From: Pseudomonadota bacterium
Lineage (GTDB): Bacteria; Pseudomonadota; Gammaproteobacteria; Pseudomonadales; Oceanobacteraceae
Direction of reading: 5' to 3'
DNA length: 11,803 bases
NCBI GenBank assembly: GCA_023399105.1
Contig: JAEWQT010000197.1
Coordinates: forward strand, 1 to 11,803
Numbering within the stretch: the stretch's first letter is position 1; the number at the start of each line of letters is the position of its first letter. The position numbers and the translations under genes were made by a program. The notes below the pieces were generated by a model. That model did no database searches, was not told where the DNA came from, and saw nothing but the letters and a program-made list of their open reading frames with translations. Positions 1 through 7,326 of the stretch are shown here, piece by piece.

Positions 1-2755
1 GGTAATCGGCACTGCCCTGTAATGACTGGGCCTGCATGGCGGTGCGGTCACCTAATGCACTGCCAATCAGTTGCGCCCCAGAGGCCAGTACATCCACCAC
101 CTCTGCGCTGTTATTCACCTGATAGGCTCGCAGTTCTTTAACAAACTTTTCCAGAGGTGAGGCGACTTCCGCAATGGCGCCGATACCGGCCATGTGCGCG
201 CTGCCTTTCAGCGTATGCAGAGCGCGCTGCAGATTATCGCTGAGCGAATTCAGGTAATCCTCTTCGCGGGAAGCCTGTACAAACTCATCCAGTGTTTGCA
301 GGTGTGAACGGGCTTCGCCTTCAAAGATGTCCAGCAGGCTGTCGTCATCGTCAGCGTCTTCAGCAGCTTCTGATGTTGCAGATTCTGCAGCGGCAGCACC
401 GGTGATATCACTTAACGGCCCGACCGTTTCACCGGCTGCCAGGGCAAAGGCGTAATCCATCAGCGGCTGGGTATCCACCCCGGCTGCACGCTGATTGCGG
501 AAATCGTCAATCAGCCCCGGTAGCAGGGTAATAACGTGATCGACCAGGCCGATCAGTTCCGGGGTAATAACGATGGTATTGTCGAGCACCCGGTTGAACA
601 TGTTTTCAATTGACCAGGCCAGCTCACCAATGGTCATGGCTTTCACCATACGACCACTGCCCTTAAGGGTGTGGAACGCACGGCGCACGGTGGTCATGGC
701 TTCTTTATCATCCTGGTCGGCTTTAAATTGCGGCCAGAATTCGTTCAGGGTATCGGTAACCTCACCGGCTTCTTCGAGGAAGATTTCGATGATTTCATCG
801 TCGATCAGGTCGTCGTCATCGTCAGCGGCTGAAGTTGTTACCACTGCCGCATTGGCGGCGGTGGTGATGGCAACCGGTTCGGTCTCGTCAACGTAAACCA
901 GCGCGTCATCGGCTTCCGGCACCGGTTCTGTAACCGGCTGCGGATCAGTGAGCAGTACTTCTTCTTCATCCAGGCCGGCTTCGGCAACAAACTCACCGAT
1001 TAAGGGCAAGCCCAGGTGTTCGTCGCCGTCCAGGCTGATCTCATCGGCGGCAACCTCTACCGCAGACGCGTCGTCTGCAGTCTCGACCGCTGCCGGCAAG
1101 GGTTCGTTCAGCGGCAGGTTTTGCAACGCCCGCTCAGAACGCTGTAATAAATCATCGCCGGCACTGCGTGGATTTTCGCTGTAGCGCTCAAGGAAGTATT
1201 CAACCCCGCTGAGGGCATCGGCGAAGGTATCCAGTACCGACCACTGTGGCTTAACCCCGGCGTCGATCAGTTGCTGCTGCACAAAGGCCGCGGCATGGCG
1301 CAACACGGCGGCCACCCGTGGCAGCGGAATCATGTTCAGAGAACCTTCGATGCTGTGCAGCTGTGCGGGAACATCCTGCAGCTCGGCAATGGCCCACTGA
1401 TTGGCGATGTACGCCACGACGGAATCTTTAACCTGTTCCAGCACGTTGCGCGCTTCACGCAACACGGCTTTCTGGGCATCGGACAACGCACTCTGGCCCA
1501 CTTTCAGGGTCAGATCGCCTTCGCGCTGCATGCCACTGAGGGTGGCTTCGATGTACAGCAGGGCACCGGCGATATCCAGCAGCGCTTCGTCAGTCGCCTG
1601 ATCGTTGGCCAGCATCTGCTCGACCGCACTCTGTTGTTCCTGCATCACTTTACGCGGCATGCCCAGACCGAGCATGCCCATGGTGTCGCCGATTTGCTTC
1701 ATGCTGCCGGTCAGATCCCGCAGCGCATCAATGCGGTTATCGTCGCTGCGCACCAGCAGGTCGAAACGGTCTTTCAGCGCGGCGATTTCTTCCACCAGCG
1801 CGCCCAGCACATTGCCAACGGTGGCCCGGTCAGGCCCGGCCAACGCATGGCGTTCCTGTTCAATTTCTTCTTCGGTCGGTAACGCCTGGCGCAGACCAAA
1901 CTGCTCCTGTACCTGACGGATGGCTTCGCCCTGCACGTCGGTACGGGCCACATAAAACAGCAGGTTTTTCAGCAGCTCGGCCGGAGCCGGCTGATTGATG
2001 GCCGCCACACCGTCTTCAATGGTGGCTTTCAGCAGGTGGTCCAGCTGCCGCAATAATTGCTTGGCGCTGGAGGGCAGGTGCTGTTGTTTTTGCAGCCATT
2101 CGCTGAACGCCAGCGCCGGCAGCCAGACAATCCCCTGCGGCGTATGGCCAAGGGTTTTGTGCAAGCGGGCAAAGGCTTTATTCAGATACTGCTTGGCCAC
2201 GTCCGGTTGCTTGCCCTGCAACAGTTGCAGGGTGGCGGTTTGCAGCATTTGCCGCACTTTGCGCGCCCACTGAGCAAAATCGGCCGAGCCAACTGCCTGC
2301 ACCTGCTGCGGGCTGAGCGGAGCGTTATGGCGGATGGTTGGGGCAAATAACGACGTTTCCGACAAAAACGCTTCGCCACGGGCGGAGCGCAGCTCATTCA
2401 GAATGGGCAGTAACACCACCGGCAAATCACGCCGGCCGACTTTGACGTGTTCCAGATAATGCGGCAGCTGAATAATGGCCTGCATGAGGATCTCCAGACC
2501 CTCACGCTCATTCTTCAGTGCAGCGGATGACAGGGCAGAGGCAACGGCTTCCATTTCTTCGGCCAACAAAGCCGCACCATAGAATTCGACCATCTGCAGC
2601 GTACCGTGAATCTGGTGCAGGTAGCTCAGGCAAAACTTCAGCCGGCTTTTATCCTGGGGATTCTCCACATAGGCTTCCAGCGCTTGCTGTGCCTGTTGCA
2701 GGGTTTCTTCGATTTCCCCTTTTACCCACTCCAGAGCGATGTAATCCTGGCTCAT
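1..2755 (-). CDS. chpA: ChpA, CheA-like multi-HPt histidine kinase of the Pil-Chp system (N-terminal part; 3' end beyond the window)
   Basis: This is the N-terminal 918 residues of the hybrid kinase that phosphorylates PilG and PilH to control type IV pili. The frame is open from the ATG at 2755 to base 1. Residues 1 to about 400 resemble the FimL-like N-terminus of ChpA, with a degenerate HPt around H47 (HQIHGT). A His-less helical repeat lies near T349 (GSMKQIGDTMGMLGL). Another degenerate HPt is at H467 (HSIEGS). Two canonical HPt domains follow: H695 (RAFHTLKGSGRMV) and H847 (RALHTLKGSAHMAG). Each is preceded by an acidic run (D645-D649, D802-D805) leading into an IFLEEA/IFEGEA helix. The dimerisation, ATPase, CheW-like and receiver domains expected from the family (about 2,470 residues in P. 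aeruginosa) would lie left of base 1. The start overlaps the pilK stop as ATGA, implying translational coupling. Confidence 0.95.
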   Translation of the reverse strand, partial: MSQDYIALEWVKGEIEETLQQAQQALEAYVENPQDKSRLKFCLSYLHQIHGTLQMVEFYGAALLAEEMEAVASALSSAALKNEREGLEILMQAIIQLPHYLEHVKVGRRDLPVVLLPILNELRSARGEAFLSETSLFAPTIRHNAPLSPQQVQAVGSADFAQWARKVRQMLQTATLQLLQGKQPDVAKQYLNKAFARLHKTLGHTPQGIVWLPALAFSEWLQKQQHLPSSAKQLLRQLDHLLKATIEDGVAAINQPAPAELLKNLLFYVARTDVQGEAIRQVQEQFGLRQALPTEEEIEQERHALAGPDRATVGNVLGALVEEIAALKDRFDLLVRSDDNRIDALRDLTGSMKQIGDTMGMLGLGMPRKVMQEQQSAVEQMLANDQATDEALLDIAGALLYIEATLSGMQREGDLTLKVGQSALSDAQKAVLREARNVLEQVKDSVVAYIANQWAIAELQDVPAQLHSIEGSLNMIPLPRVAAVLRHAAAFVQQQLIDAGVKPQWSVLDTFADALSGVEYFLERYSENPRSAGDDLLQRSERALQNLPLNEPLPAAVETADDASAVEVAADEISLDGDEHLGLPLIGEFVAEAGLDEEEVLLTDPQPVTEPVPEADDALVYVDETEPVAITTAANAAVVTTSAADDDDDLIDDEIIEIFLEEAGEVTDTLNEFWPQFKADQDDKEAMTTVRRAFHTLKGSGRMVKAMTIGELAWSIENMFNRVLDNTIVITPELIGLVDHVITLLPGLIDDFRNQRAAGVDTQPLMDYAFALAAGETVGPLSDITGAAAAESATSEAAEDADDDDSLLDIFEGEARSHLQTLDEFVQASREEDYLNSLSDNLQRALHTLKGSAHMAGIGAIAEVASPLEKFVKELRAYQVNNSAEVVDVLASGAQLIGSALGDRTAMQAQSLQGSADY

Positions 2756-3642
2756 CGCCTTGCGCTCTCCCCTTCAGAATTCGTTTTTTTCCGCACAAAT
2801 GCGGATACCCGGCTGCTGTGAATCTGCTCCAGCAGCGGATGCTGGTAATCCACCATCTCGCCCAGACCAATCACCAGAATGCCACCCGGTGCCAGGCGTT
2901 CGGCCAGCACGTTCAGGATTTCCCGGCGTCGCCAGCGGCGAAAATAAATCAGGACGTTCTGGCAATAGATAACATGCTGCGACTGCAGCGGACAGGCAGC
3001 CAGATTAAGGATATTGACCTGACTGAAACAGCTGCGCTGGCGCAACTCATCAGTGATCTGCAGCGGCTCACCGGCCTGCTGCGGTTTAAAGCCAATGGCC
3101 GCATAAGCCTGCGGCACCCATTGCAACGCCCGGGGCAGATAACGCCCGGCCCGTGCCTTACGCAATACAATGGTGGAAATATCGGTACCGGTAACGGCAT
3201 AACGCTTATCGGCCGGGGTTAAGAACCGCTCACCCACCATGGCCAGACTGTAGGCTTCCTCACCAGACGAACAGCCCACGCTCCAGAATTCCAGCGTTTC
3301 GTCGGCCTTCAGCTCGGTGGCTTTTTGCTGCACATATTGTTCAATAAAGGCAAAGGCATCCGGATCACGGAAAAAACGGGTTTCCTGTACCGTCAGGCGA
3401 TCAACCAGAGTGCTCCATTCAATAGCACCGGCAGCTCCGGCCGTAATGCGCTCGTAGTATTGTTCATAACTGTCGCAGCCCACTTCGCGCATCCGCAAGC
3501 CCAGGCTGGTTTGCAGAAACGAACGGCGCTGGGAAGCCAGACACATACCCGTACGTTCTTCCAGCAGGCTCTGCCAGCGTAAGAACTGAGTATCGTCCAA
3601 CTCCGGCACAGCGCTCATGACAGCCCGTAACGGTTGGTTCAT
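2752..3642 (-). CDS. pilK: PilK, CheR-type chemoreceptor glutamate methyltransferase
   Basis: A 296-residue protein that probably transfers methyl groups from S-adenosylmethionine to glutamates of PilJ in the cytoplasm. The CheR N-terminal helical domain spans roughly residues 12-85 and ends in the hallmark LTVQETRFFRD (83-93). The SAM-binding fold follows, with the glycine-rich motif WSVGCSSGEEAYSLAM (120-135), an acidic GTDIS (152-156) and CQNVLIYF (227-234), where CheR proteins usually have C/RNVLIYF. Length agrees with PilK (about 290 residues). The start at 3642 gives a full N-terminus but has only a weak ribosome site; an ATG eight codons later (M9) is a possible alternative. It lies 27 bases after pilJ and shares an ATGA overlap with chpA. 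Placement between receptor and kinase genes distinguishes it from a flagellar CheR. Confidence 0.95.
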   Translation of the reverse strand: MNQPLRAVMSAVPELDDTQFLRWQSLLEERTGMCLASQRRSFLQTSLGLRMREVGCDSYEQYYERITAGAAGAIEWSTLVDRLTVQETRFFRDPDAFAFIEQYVQQKATELKADETLEFWSVGCSSGEEAYSLAMVGERFLTPADKRYAVTGTDISTIVLRKARAGRYLPRALQWVPQAYAAIGFKPQQAGEPLQITDELRQRSCFSQVNILNLAACPLQSQHVIYCQNVLIYFRRWRRREILNVLAERLAPGGILVIGLGEMVDYQHPLLEQIHSSRVSAFVRKKTNSEGESARR

Positions 3643-3669
3643 AAGTGGTTACCCGGTCAGCCGCTGTGC

Positions 3670-5721
3670 TTAAAGCACCTGCCGCTGGTCGCCCAGTCCG
3701 GATTCCGGCAGCTTAAAGCCGGCTACCGATTCACGCAGCTGGTTGGCCATTTCGGCCAGATTACCAATCGACTTCGCGGTCGCGGTGGTACCGGCCGAAG
3801 TCTGCGAGGTAATTTCCTGAATAACGTTCATCGTGTTGGAGATGTGGCCCGCAGACGATGCCTGCTGACGCGCGGCGTTGGAAATGTTCTGAATCAACTC
3901 CGCCAGGTTTTTCGATACGTTTTCAATTTCTTCCAGAGCCACACCGGCGTCCTGCGCCAGACGGGCACCGCGCACCACCTCGGAGGTGGTGGCTTCCATC
4001 GAGATTACCGCCTCGTTGGTATCGTTCTGAATCGTTTTAACCAGTGCCTCAATCTGCTTGGTCGCAGCGGCTGAACGTTCTGCCAGACGCTGAACCTCGT
4101 CCGCTACCACCGCGAAGCCCCGGCCAGCGTCACCGGCCATGGACGCCTGAATGGCGGCGTTCAGGGACAGAATGTTGGTCTGGTCAGCAATGTCGGTAAT
4201 CAGGGAGATGATGTCACCAATCTCCTGCGAGGATTCACCCAGACGTTTAATCCGCTTGGAGGTTTCCTGAATCTGTTCACGGATGTTATCCATGCCGTTA
4301 ATGGTCGCCTGTACCACTTCCGCGCCTTTGTTGGCGATCGCTACCGACCGCTCCGCTACCGCTGAGGATTCCGAGGCGTTCGCGGATACCTGGTCAATGG
4401 ACACCGCCATTTCGTTGATCGCCGCAGAAGCGCCGGCAATTTCCTGCGCCTGGTGCTCAGACGCTTCGGCCAGATGCATCGCCGTGGCCTGGGTTTCCTG
4501 GGCCGCCGAGGATACCTGTACCGCCGTATCGTTAATGGCAGATACCAGCGCGCGCATCTGGTCGATGGCGTAGTTGATAGAGTCGGCGATGGCGCCGGTA
4601 AAGTCTTCGGTTACCGTGGCCGAGGCGGTCAAGTCACCGTCTGCAAGGTCAGCAATTTCGTCCAGCAGACGCAGAATCGCCATCTGGTTCTGCTCGTTCT
4701 TACTGGCGGTCTGATCCAGGTCGCGACGGGTTTCGCGGTATGACAGCACACCGAAGGCCACCATCATCACAATCGCCAGCAGGGCAGCGATGTAGCCCAC
4801 CGCCTGCAGTACGTTACGCTGAGTCGCACCGGCCTGAATGTCGCCGGTCAGAATGGAAGTTTGTTCCAGCAGAGCGCGGGAATCCACGAAGATGGCGTCG
4901 GATGCTTCCCGCACCTGGAACAGTTCCGGCGAGGTTTCCAGAATTTCATCCACCGAGCCGGATACGAATTCGAACAGCTCGGCGACTTCCGCCAGCGCAA
5001 ACACCGCGTCTTCGTTGGTGACCTGAGAAATATCCATAGCCACGTTACCCTGAATCATACCGTTCAGCACGCGACCGAACAGGGCGGCGTCACGACTGAA
5101 AGCATCAGCGGCCATCACCGCGTCGTCACTACCGGCCAGAACCTTGTCAACAGAACGTAAAATACGTTCTGCCAGCCAGGACTGTTCTTCTGCCCATGAC
5201 ACCTGTCTGGGAGTGGAACCGCTATCAATCAGAATTTCTACGATCTCATTGTATTCAACCTGCAGCTGCGGAATGGTTTCTGCCAGCGTCGCGGCCACTT
5301 CGTGCAGCGACAGAATAACGTCCTGAGTGCGGATAATCTGGTCAGCGTTGCCTTTTACTTTATCCCACAGAGCTTGCACGTTAGGCATGGCGTCCAGGTC
5401 GGCGGCCGACAAGCCAGTCTGCGGATTCCCCTTAGAGATGTAACCCCAGCGCTGTTCAAAGTTGTCACGGGCAGCCCGCAGTTCGGCGAATGCCGCGCGC
5501 TTACCGCCGGCCGCTTCTACCGCGTTCTTCGCCAGTTCCTGCGACAGTACGCGCAATTCACCAGCGTGTTCAAGGTACTGATCGTCACGGTTTGCCAGGG
5601 CGTTCACATACACCGTAATACCGATGAACACCGCCAGAAACACAAACAGCAGTCCGGCCAGAATACCGTTGAGGCGATTCCGGAAGACTGCTGAAAAGAC
5701 GCTTCCTGTATTTCTGCTCAT
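3670..5721 (-). CDS. pilJ: PilJ, type IV pilus chemoreceptor (methyl-accepting chemotaxis protein)
   Basis: A 683-residue inner-membrane receptor that signals through PilI to ChpA. A short cytoplasmic lead is followed by TM1 (about 18-40), a periplasmic all-helical sensor of about 265 residues (41-305) of the PilJ type, TM2 (about 306-327), a HAMP-like linker (about 328-385) and a long cytoplasmic coiled coil. The hairpin tip at 511-550 reads IADQTNILSLNAAIQASMAG followed by DAGRGFAVVADEV. Compared with the classical NAAVEAARAGE tip it carries Q525, S527 and M528, which I recall as typical of PilJ. No C-terminal CheR/CheB-tethering pentapeptide is present; the protein ends KLPESGLGDQRQVL. The start at 5721 is supported by GGAG eight bases upstream. 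It lies 73 bases after pilI and 27 before pilK. Confidence 0.97.
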   Translation of the reverse strand: MSRNTGSVFSAVFRNRLNGILAGLLFVFLAVFIGITVYVNALANRDDQYLEHAGELRVLSQELAKNAVEAAGGKRAAFAELRAARDNFEQRWGYISKGNPQTGLSAADLDAMPNVQALWDKVKGNADQIIRTQDVILSLHEVAATLAETIPQLQVEYNEIVEILIDSGSTPRQVSWAEEQSWLAERILRSVDKVLAGSDDAVMAADAFSRDAALFGRVLNGMIQGNVAMDISQVTNEDAVFALAEVAELFEFVSGSVDEILETSPELFQVREASDAIFVDSRALLEQTSILTGDIQAGATQRNVLQAVGYIAALLAIVMMVAFGVLSYRETRRDLDQTASKNEQNQMAILRLLDEIADLADGDLTASATVTEDFTGAIADSINYAIDQMRALVSAINDTAVQVSSAAQETQATAMHLAEASEHQAQEIAGASAAINEMAVSIDQVSANASESSAVAERSVAIANKGAEVVQATINGMDNIREQIQETSKRIKRLGESSQEIGDIISLITDIADQTNILSLNAAIQASMAGDAGRGFAVVADEVQRLAERSAAATKQIEALVKTIQNDTNEAVISMEATTSEVVRGARLAQDAGVALEEIENVSKNLAELIQNISNAARQQASSAGHISNTMNVIQEITSQTSAGTTATAKSIGNLAEMANQLRESVAGFKLPESGLGDQRQVL

Positions 5722-5729
5722 GCCAATTT

Positions 5730-5733
5730 CTCC
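5730..5733 (-). promoter_or_regulatory. Ribosome binding site of pilJ
   Basis: On the minus strand GGAG stands eight bases before the ATG at 5721, in the context TGTGGAGAAATTGGC. This supports the chosen pilJ start and independent ribosome entry after the 73-base gap that separates it from pilI. Confidence 0.7.
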
Positions 5734-5794
5734 ACACTCACTGCATGCAATTTATAGTTATCAGCTGCCCGTCGGCAGATTCCGTTGCGACTGC

Positions 5795-6319
5795 TTATAC
5801 AGCAATCTGCAGAAATTCCGGTGCCTGAATCAGCTCGCGCAACTGAAACACCGGCCATTCTTTTCCATCACGGTCGAATCCGTAGGGGGCAAATTTTTCC
5901 AGCGCCGGATCAATGCTGTTGATGTCACGGCGGGTATCCACCGCAAACTGCTGCATCCCCAGTACCGCATCCACCAACAAACCGGTCAGATGATCACCCT
6001 GCTCGATCACCAGCACCCGCCGGCTGCGCCAGCTGGCGCGGGAGGGCAACCCCAGCAAACCGGCCAGATCCATCACCGGCACCAGCCGGCCACGGACGTT
6101 GGCGACCCCCAGTACCCAGCTGCGAACGCCAGGCACTTTGGTTAAACGCGGAGGTTGCAGAATTTCGGCGACATCATTCATATTGGCCGCAAAGACCTGC
6201 CCCGCCAGCATGAAACCCACCCCACGCCAGTAAGTAACAGCCTCTACCTGTTGAGGCAGGGCCGAAGCATTACGGCGACTACGGTCGGCAATATTCAGCA
6301 GCAGAGCAAAGGGATGCAT
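5795..6319 (-). CDS. pilI: PilI, CheW-like adaptor of the Pil-Chp system
   Basis: A 174-residue soluble CheW-domain protein expected to couple PilJ to ChpA. The domain covers about residues 33-170. Visible hallmarks are the first sheet segment GVGFMLAGQVFAANMNDVAE (33-52), VPGVRSWVLGVANVRGRLVP (62-81) with the conserved NxRG turn, DLAGLLGL (84-91), and LLVDAVLGM (114-122). Length matches PilI proteins. The start at 6319 lies one base after the pilH stop, so translation is probably coupled to pilH; only a weak GGCGGG upstream could act as a ribosome site. A 73-base gap with a small hairpin follows before pilJ. Identification as PilI rather than flagellar CheW rests on position between pilH and pilJ. 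Confidence 0.93.
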   Translation of the reverse strand: MHPFALLLNIADRSRRNASALPQQVEAVTYWRGVGFMLAGQVFAANMNDVAEILQPPRLTKVPGVRSWVLGVANVRGRLVPVMDLAGLLGLPSRASWRSRRVLVIEQGDHLTGLLVDAVLGMQQFAVDTRRDINSIDPALEKFAPYGFDRDGKEWPVFQLRELIQAPEFLQIAV

Positions 6320-6320
6320 A

Positions 6321-6686
6321 TCAGCCCGCCATAACCGAGGCGATTTCTGACAGCAGAGTGGCTTCCGGTACCGGTTTTACCAGATACCCTACCGCGCCCT
6401 GACGCTTACCCCAAACGCGATCCGTTTCCTGATCTTTGGTGGTCACAATGATCACCGGAATGTGTTTGGTTTCCGGATCTTTGGTCAGCTGACGGGTGGC
6501 TTGAAAGCCATTCAGCCCTGGCATCACGATGTCCATCAGAATGACATCCGGTTTTTCCTGGCGCGCCAGCGCCACACCATCGGCACCGTTCTCGGCGGCT
6601 AACACCTGATGACCATTTTTTTCCAGCATGGTACGGAATGCTTCGGTTTCTGTCGGGGAATCATCTACTACCAAAATGCGGGCCAT
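6321..6686 (-). CDS. pilH: PilH, CheY-like response regulator of the Pil-Chp system
   Basis: A 121-residue single-domain receiver without an output domain. Phosphorylation site D52 lies in LMDIVMPGLNGFQATRQL, the acidic metal-binding pair is D8/D9 (VVDDSPTE), the switch Thr is T82 or T83 (VTTKDQETDRVW), and the conserved Lys is K104 (YLVKPV). Several stretches, notably ARQEKPDV, LTKD and VWGKRQGA, match P. aeruginosa PilH closely from memory. In that organism PilH is linked to retraction-side control and to dephosphorylation or sink behaviour opposite PilG. The start at 6686 has an AGAGG ribosome site nine bases upstream. The gene follows pilG after 42 bases and abuts pilI with a one-base gap. 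Confidence 0.96.
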   Translation of the reverse strand: MARILVVDDSPTETEAFRTMLEKNGHQVLAAENGADGVALARQEKPDVILMDIVMPGLNGFQATRQLTKDPETKHIPVIIVTTKDQETDRVWGKRQGAVGYLVKPVPEATLLSEIASVMAG

Positions 6687-6728
6687 GCCACTCTACCTCT
6701 TTAAAAACTCAAGTCTGTGCTGATTGGG

Positions 6729-7112
6729 TCAGGATTTTACATACTGACGGATGGATCCCAGCAGCTCTTCCTTGCTGAAGGGCTTGGTCAGATACTGATC
6801 TGACCCGACGATGCGTCCCTTAGCTTTATCGAACAGGCCATCCTTACTGGACAGCATAATGACGGGCGTCGACTTGAACTTGGAGTTGTTTTTAATCAAT
6901 GCGCAGGTCTGATATCCGTCCAGACGGGGCATCATAATATCGACAAAGATAATGTCCGGGTGAGTATCAGCGATCTTGGCCAATGCGTCGAAACCATCGG
7001 TGGCAGTGATAACGTCACAACCGACTTTTTTAAGCAGTGTCTCGGCAGTGCGACGAATGGTTTTACTGTCGTCGATGACCATGACTTTGACGTTCTGAAA
7101 GTTATCTTCCAT
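6729..7112 (-). CDS. pilG: PilG, CheY-like response regulator of the Pil-Chp system
   Basis: A 127-residue single-domain receiver and probably the first gene of the operon. Phosphorylation site D58 lies in FVDIMMPRLDGYQTCALIK, the acidic pair is D14/D15 (VIDDSKTIRRTAETLL), the switch residue is S88 or S89 (MLSSKDGLF), and the conserved Lys is K110 (YLTKPFSKEELLG). Most of the core reads almost identically to P. aeruginosa PilG, which promotes pilus extension and cAMP signalling. The same frame is open 63 codons further upstream to an ATG at 7301. I chose 7112 (MEDNFQNVKVMVIDD) because family members begin about ten residues before VMVIDD and the upstream codons do not look like protein. The Shine-Dalgarno is weak. 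The C-terminus is about eight residues shorter than in P. aeruginosa. Confidence 0.96.
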   Translation of the reverse strand: MEDNFQNVKVMVIDDSKTIRRTAETLLKKVGCDVITATDGFDALAKIADTHPDIIFVDIMMPRLDGYQTCALIKNNSKFKSTPVIMLSSKDGLFDKAKGRIVGSDQYLTKPFSKEELLGSIRQYVKS

Positions 7113-7170
7113 AGGGTGGCCTAACCATCCGTTTCTTTTAATAGTGAAAGCACCACACATTCCCTTAACA

Positions 7171-7178
7171 GAGGAGGT
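7171..7178 (+). promoter_or_regulatory. Unusually strong Shine-Dalgarno far upstream of gshB
   Basis: GAGGAGGT contains seven bases (AGGAGGT) perfectly complementary to the 16S rRNA tail. It stands four bases before a GTG at 7183 and about 150 bases before gshB, so it cannot serve gshB itself. It is stronger than the ribosome sites of the real genes here, which is the main reason to consider the small frame that follows. Chance occurrence remains possible. Confidence 0.4.
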
Positions 7179-7182
7179 GCCT

Positions 7183-7266
7183 GTGCGTGCGTTTGTATCA
7201 CACATCATGCAACAAAGGCTAGGCTGCTGCCATGATGCACCGCACACAATTCCTATGCGTCCATAA
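7183..7266 (+). CDS. Possible 27-residue leader peptide upstream of gshB
   Basis: A GTG-initiated frame of 27 codons ending in TAA at 7264-7266, 60 bases before the gshB ATG. The peptide would read VRAFVSHIMQQRLGCCHDAP and then HTIPMRP (first residue Met if translated). Two adjacent Cys codons (TGC TGC, 7225-7230) sit in the loop between the arms of a seven-base inverted repeat (7203-7209 / 7231-7237). Cysteine is a building block of glutathione, so a cysteine-sensing leader peptide would make sense. That is inference: no terminator hairpin is visible between the frame and gshB, the peptide matches nothing I recognise, and a frame this short can arise by chance. It overlaps, antisense, the open upstream extension of the pilG frame. 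Confidence 0.22.
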   Translation: MRAFVSHIMQQRLGCCHDAPHTIPMRP

Positions 7267-7316
7267 AACAATGACTGAGGTACACTGCGCAACCAACACA
7301 ACGCACATCTTCAAAA

Positions 7317-7321
7317 CGGAG
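7317..7321 (+). promoter_or_regulatory. Ribosome binding site of gshB
   Basis: CGGAG lies five bases before the ATG at 7327 and fixes the gshB start, which also coincides with the usual N-terminus of the enzyme (MTIKVGVVMDPI). Confidence 0.7.
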
Positions 7322-7326
7322 TCGCT

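Larger units (their letters stand above)
7113..7326. promoter_or_regulatory. Divergent promoter region between pilG and gshB
   Basis: These 214 bases separate two divergently transcribed units and must supply the pil-chp operon promoter (minus) and the gshB promoter (plus). I see no convincing paired -35/-10 in either direction. On the plus strand TTTAAT (7137-7142) matches a sigma-70 -10 at five of six bases but lacks a good -35. TACACT (7281-7286) is a weaker candidate closer to gshB. On the minus strand, TATTAA around 7139-7144 is similarly weak. The region also holds a strong plus-strand Shine-Dalgarno with a small reading frame (7171-7266), and an inverted repeat CATCATG (7203-7209) / CATGATG (7231-7237). 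Confidence 0.6.

Noticed and set aside
809..823. Run of GTC/ATC triplets as a simple-sequence repeat
   Set aside because: It is the coding reverse of the Asp-rich linker D645-D649 in ChpA and is in frame; a second similar run at 341-352 encodes D802-D805.
1271..1882. 203-codon plus-strand open frame inside chpA
   Set aside because: Antisense to the continuous ChpA frame; composition (many His, Gln, Arg) is that of a reverse reading, with no ribosome site or motif.
2518..3222. 234-codon plus-strand frame spanning the chpA/pilK junction
   Set aside because: Covers the antisense of two well-supported genes including their start/stop overlap; no protein motif is visible.
3666..3678. Short palindrome GTGCTTAAAGCAC at the end of pilJ as terminator
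   Set aside because: Six-base arms with a one-base centre cannot form a usable hairpin and no T-run follows; pilK follows within 27 bases.
7258..7286. Possible sigma-70 promoter for gshB (TACACT with an upstream hexamer)
   Set aside because: The -10 is only a moderate match and no acceptable -35 lies 16-18 bases upstream, so no specific promoter is annotated.
7113..7301. N-terminal extension of PilG to an ATG at 7301
   Set aside because: The frame is open, but the extra 63 residues (rich in Cys, Trp and Met) do not resemble any receiver N-terminus, while family members start near MEDNFQ at 7112.
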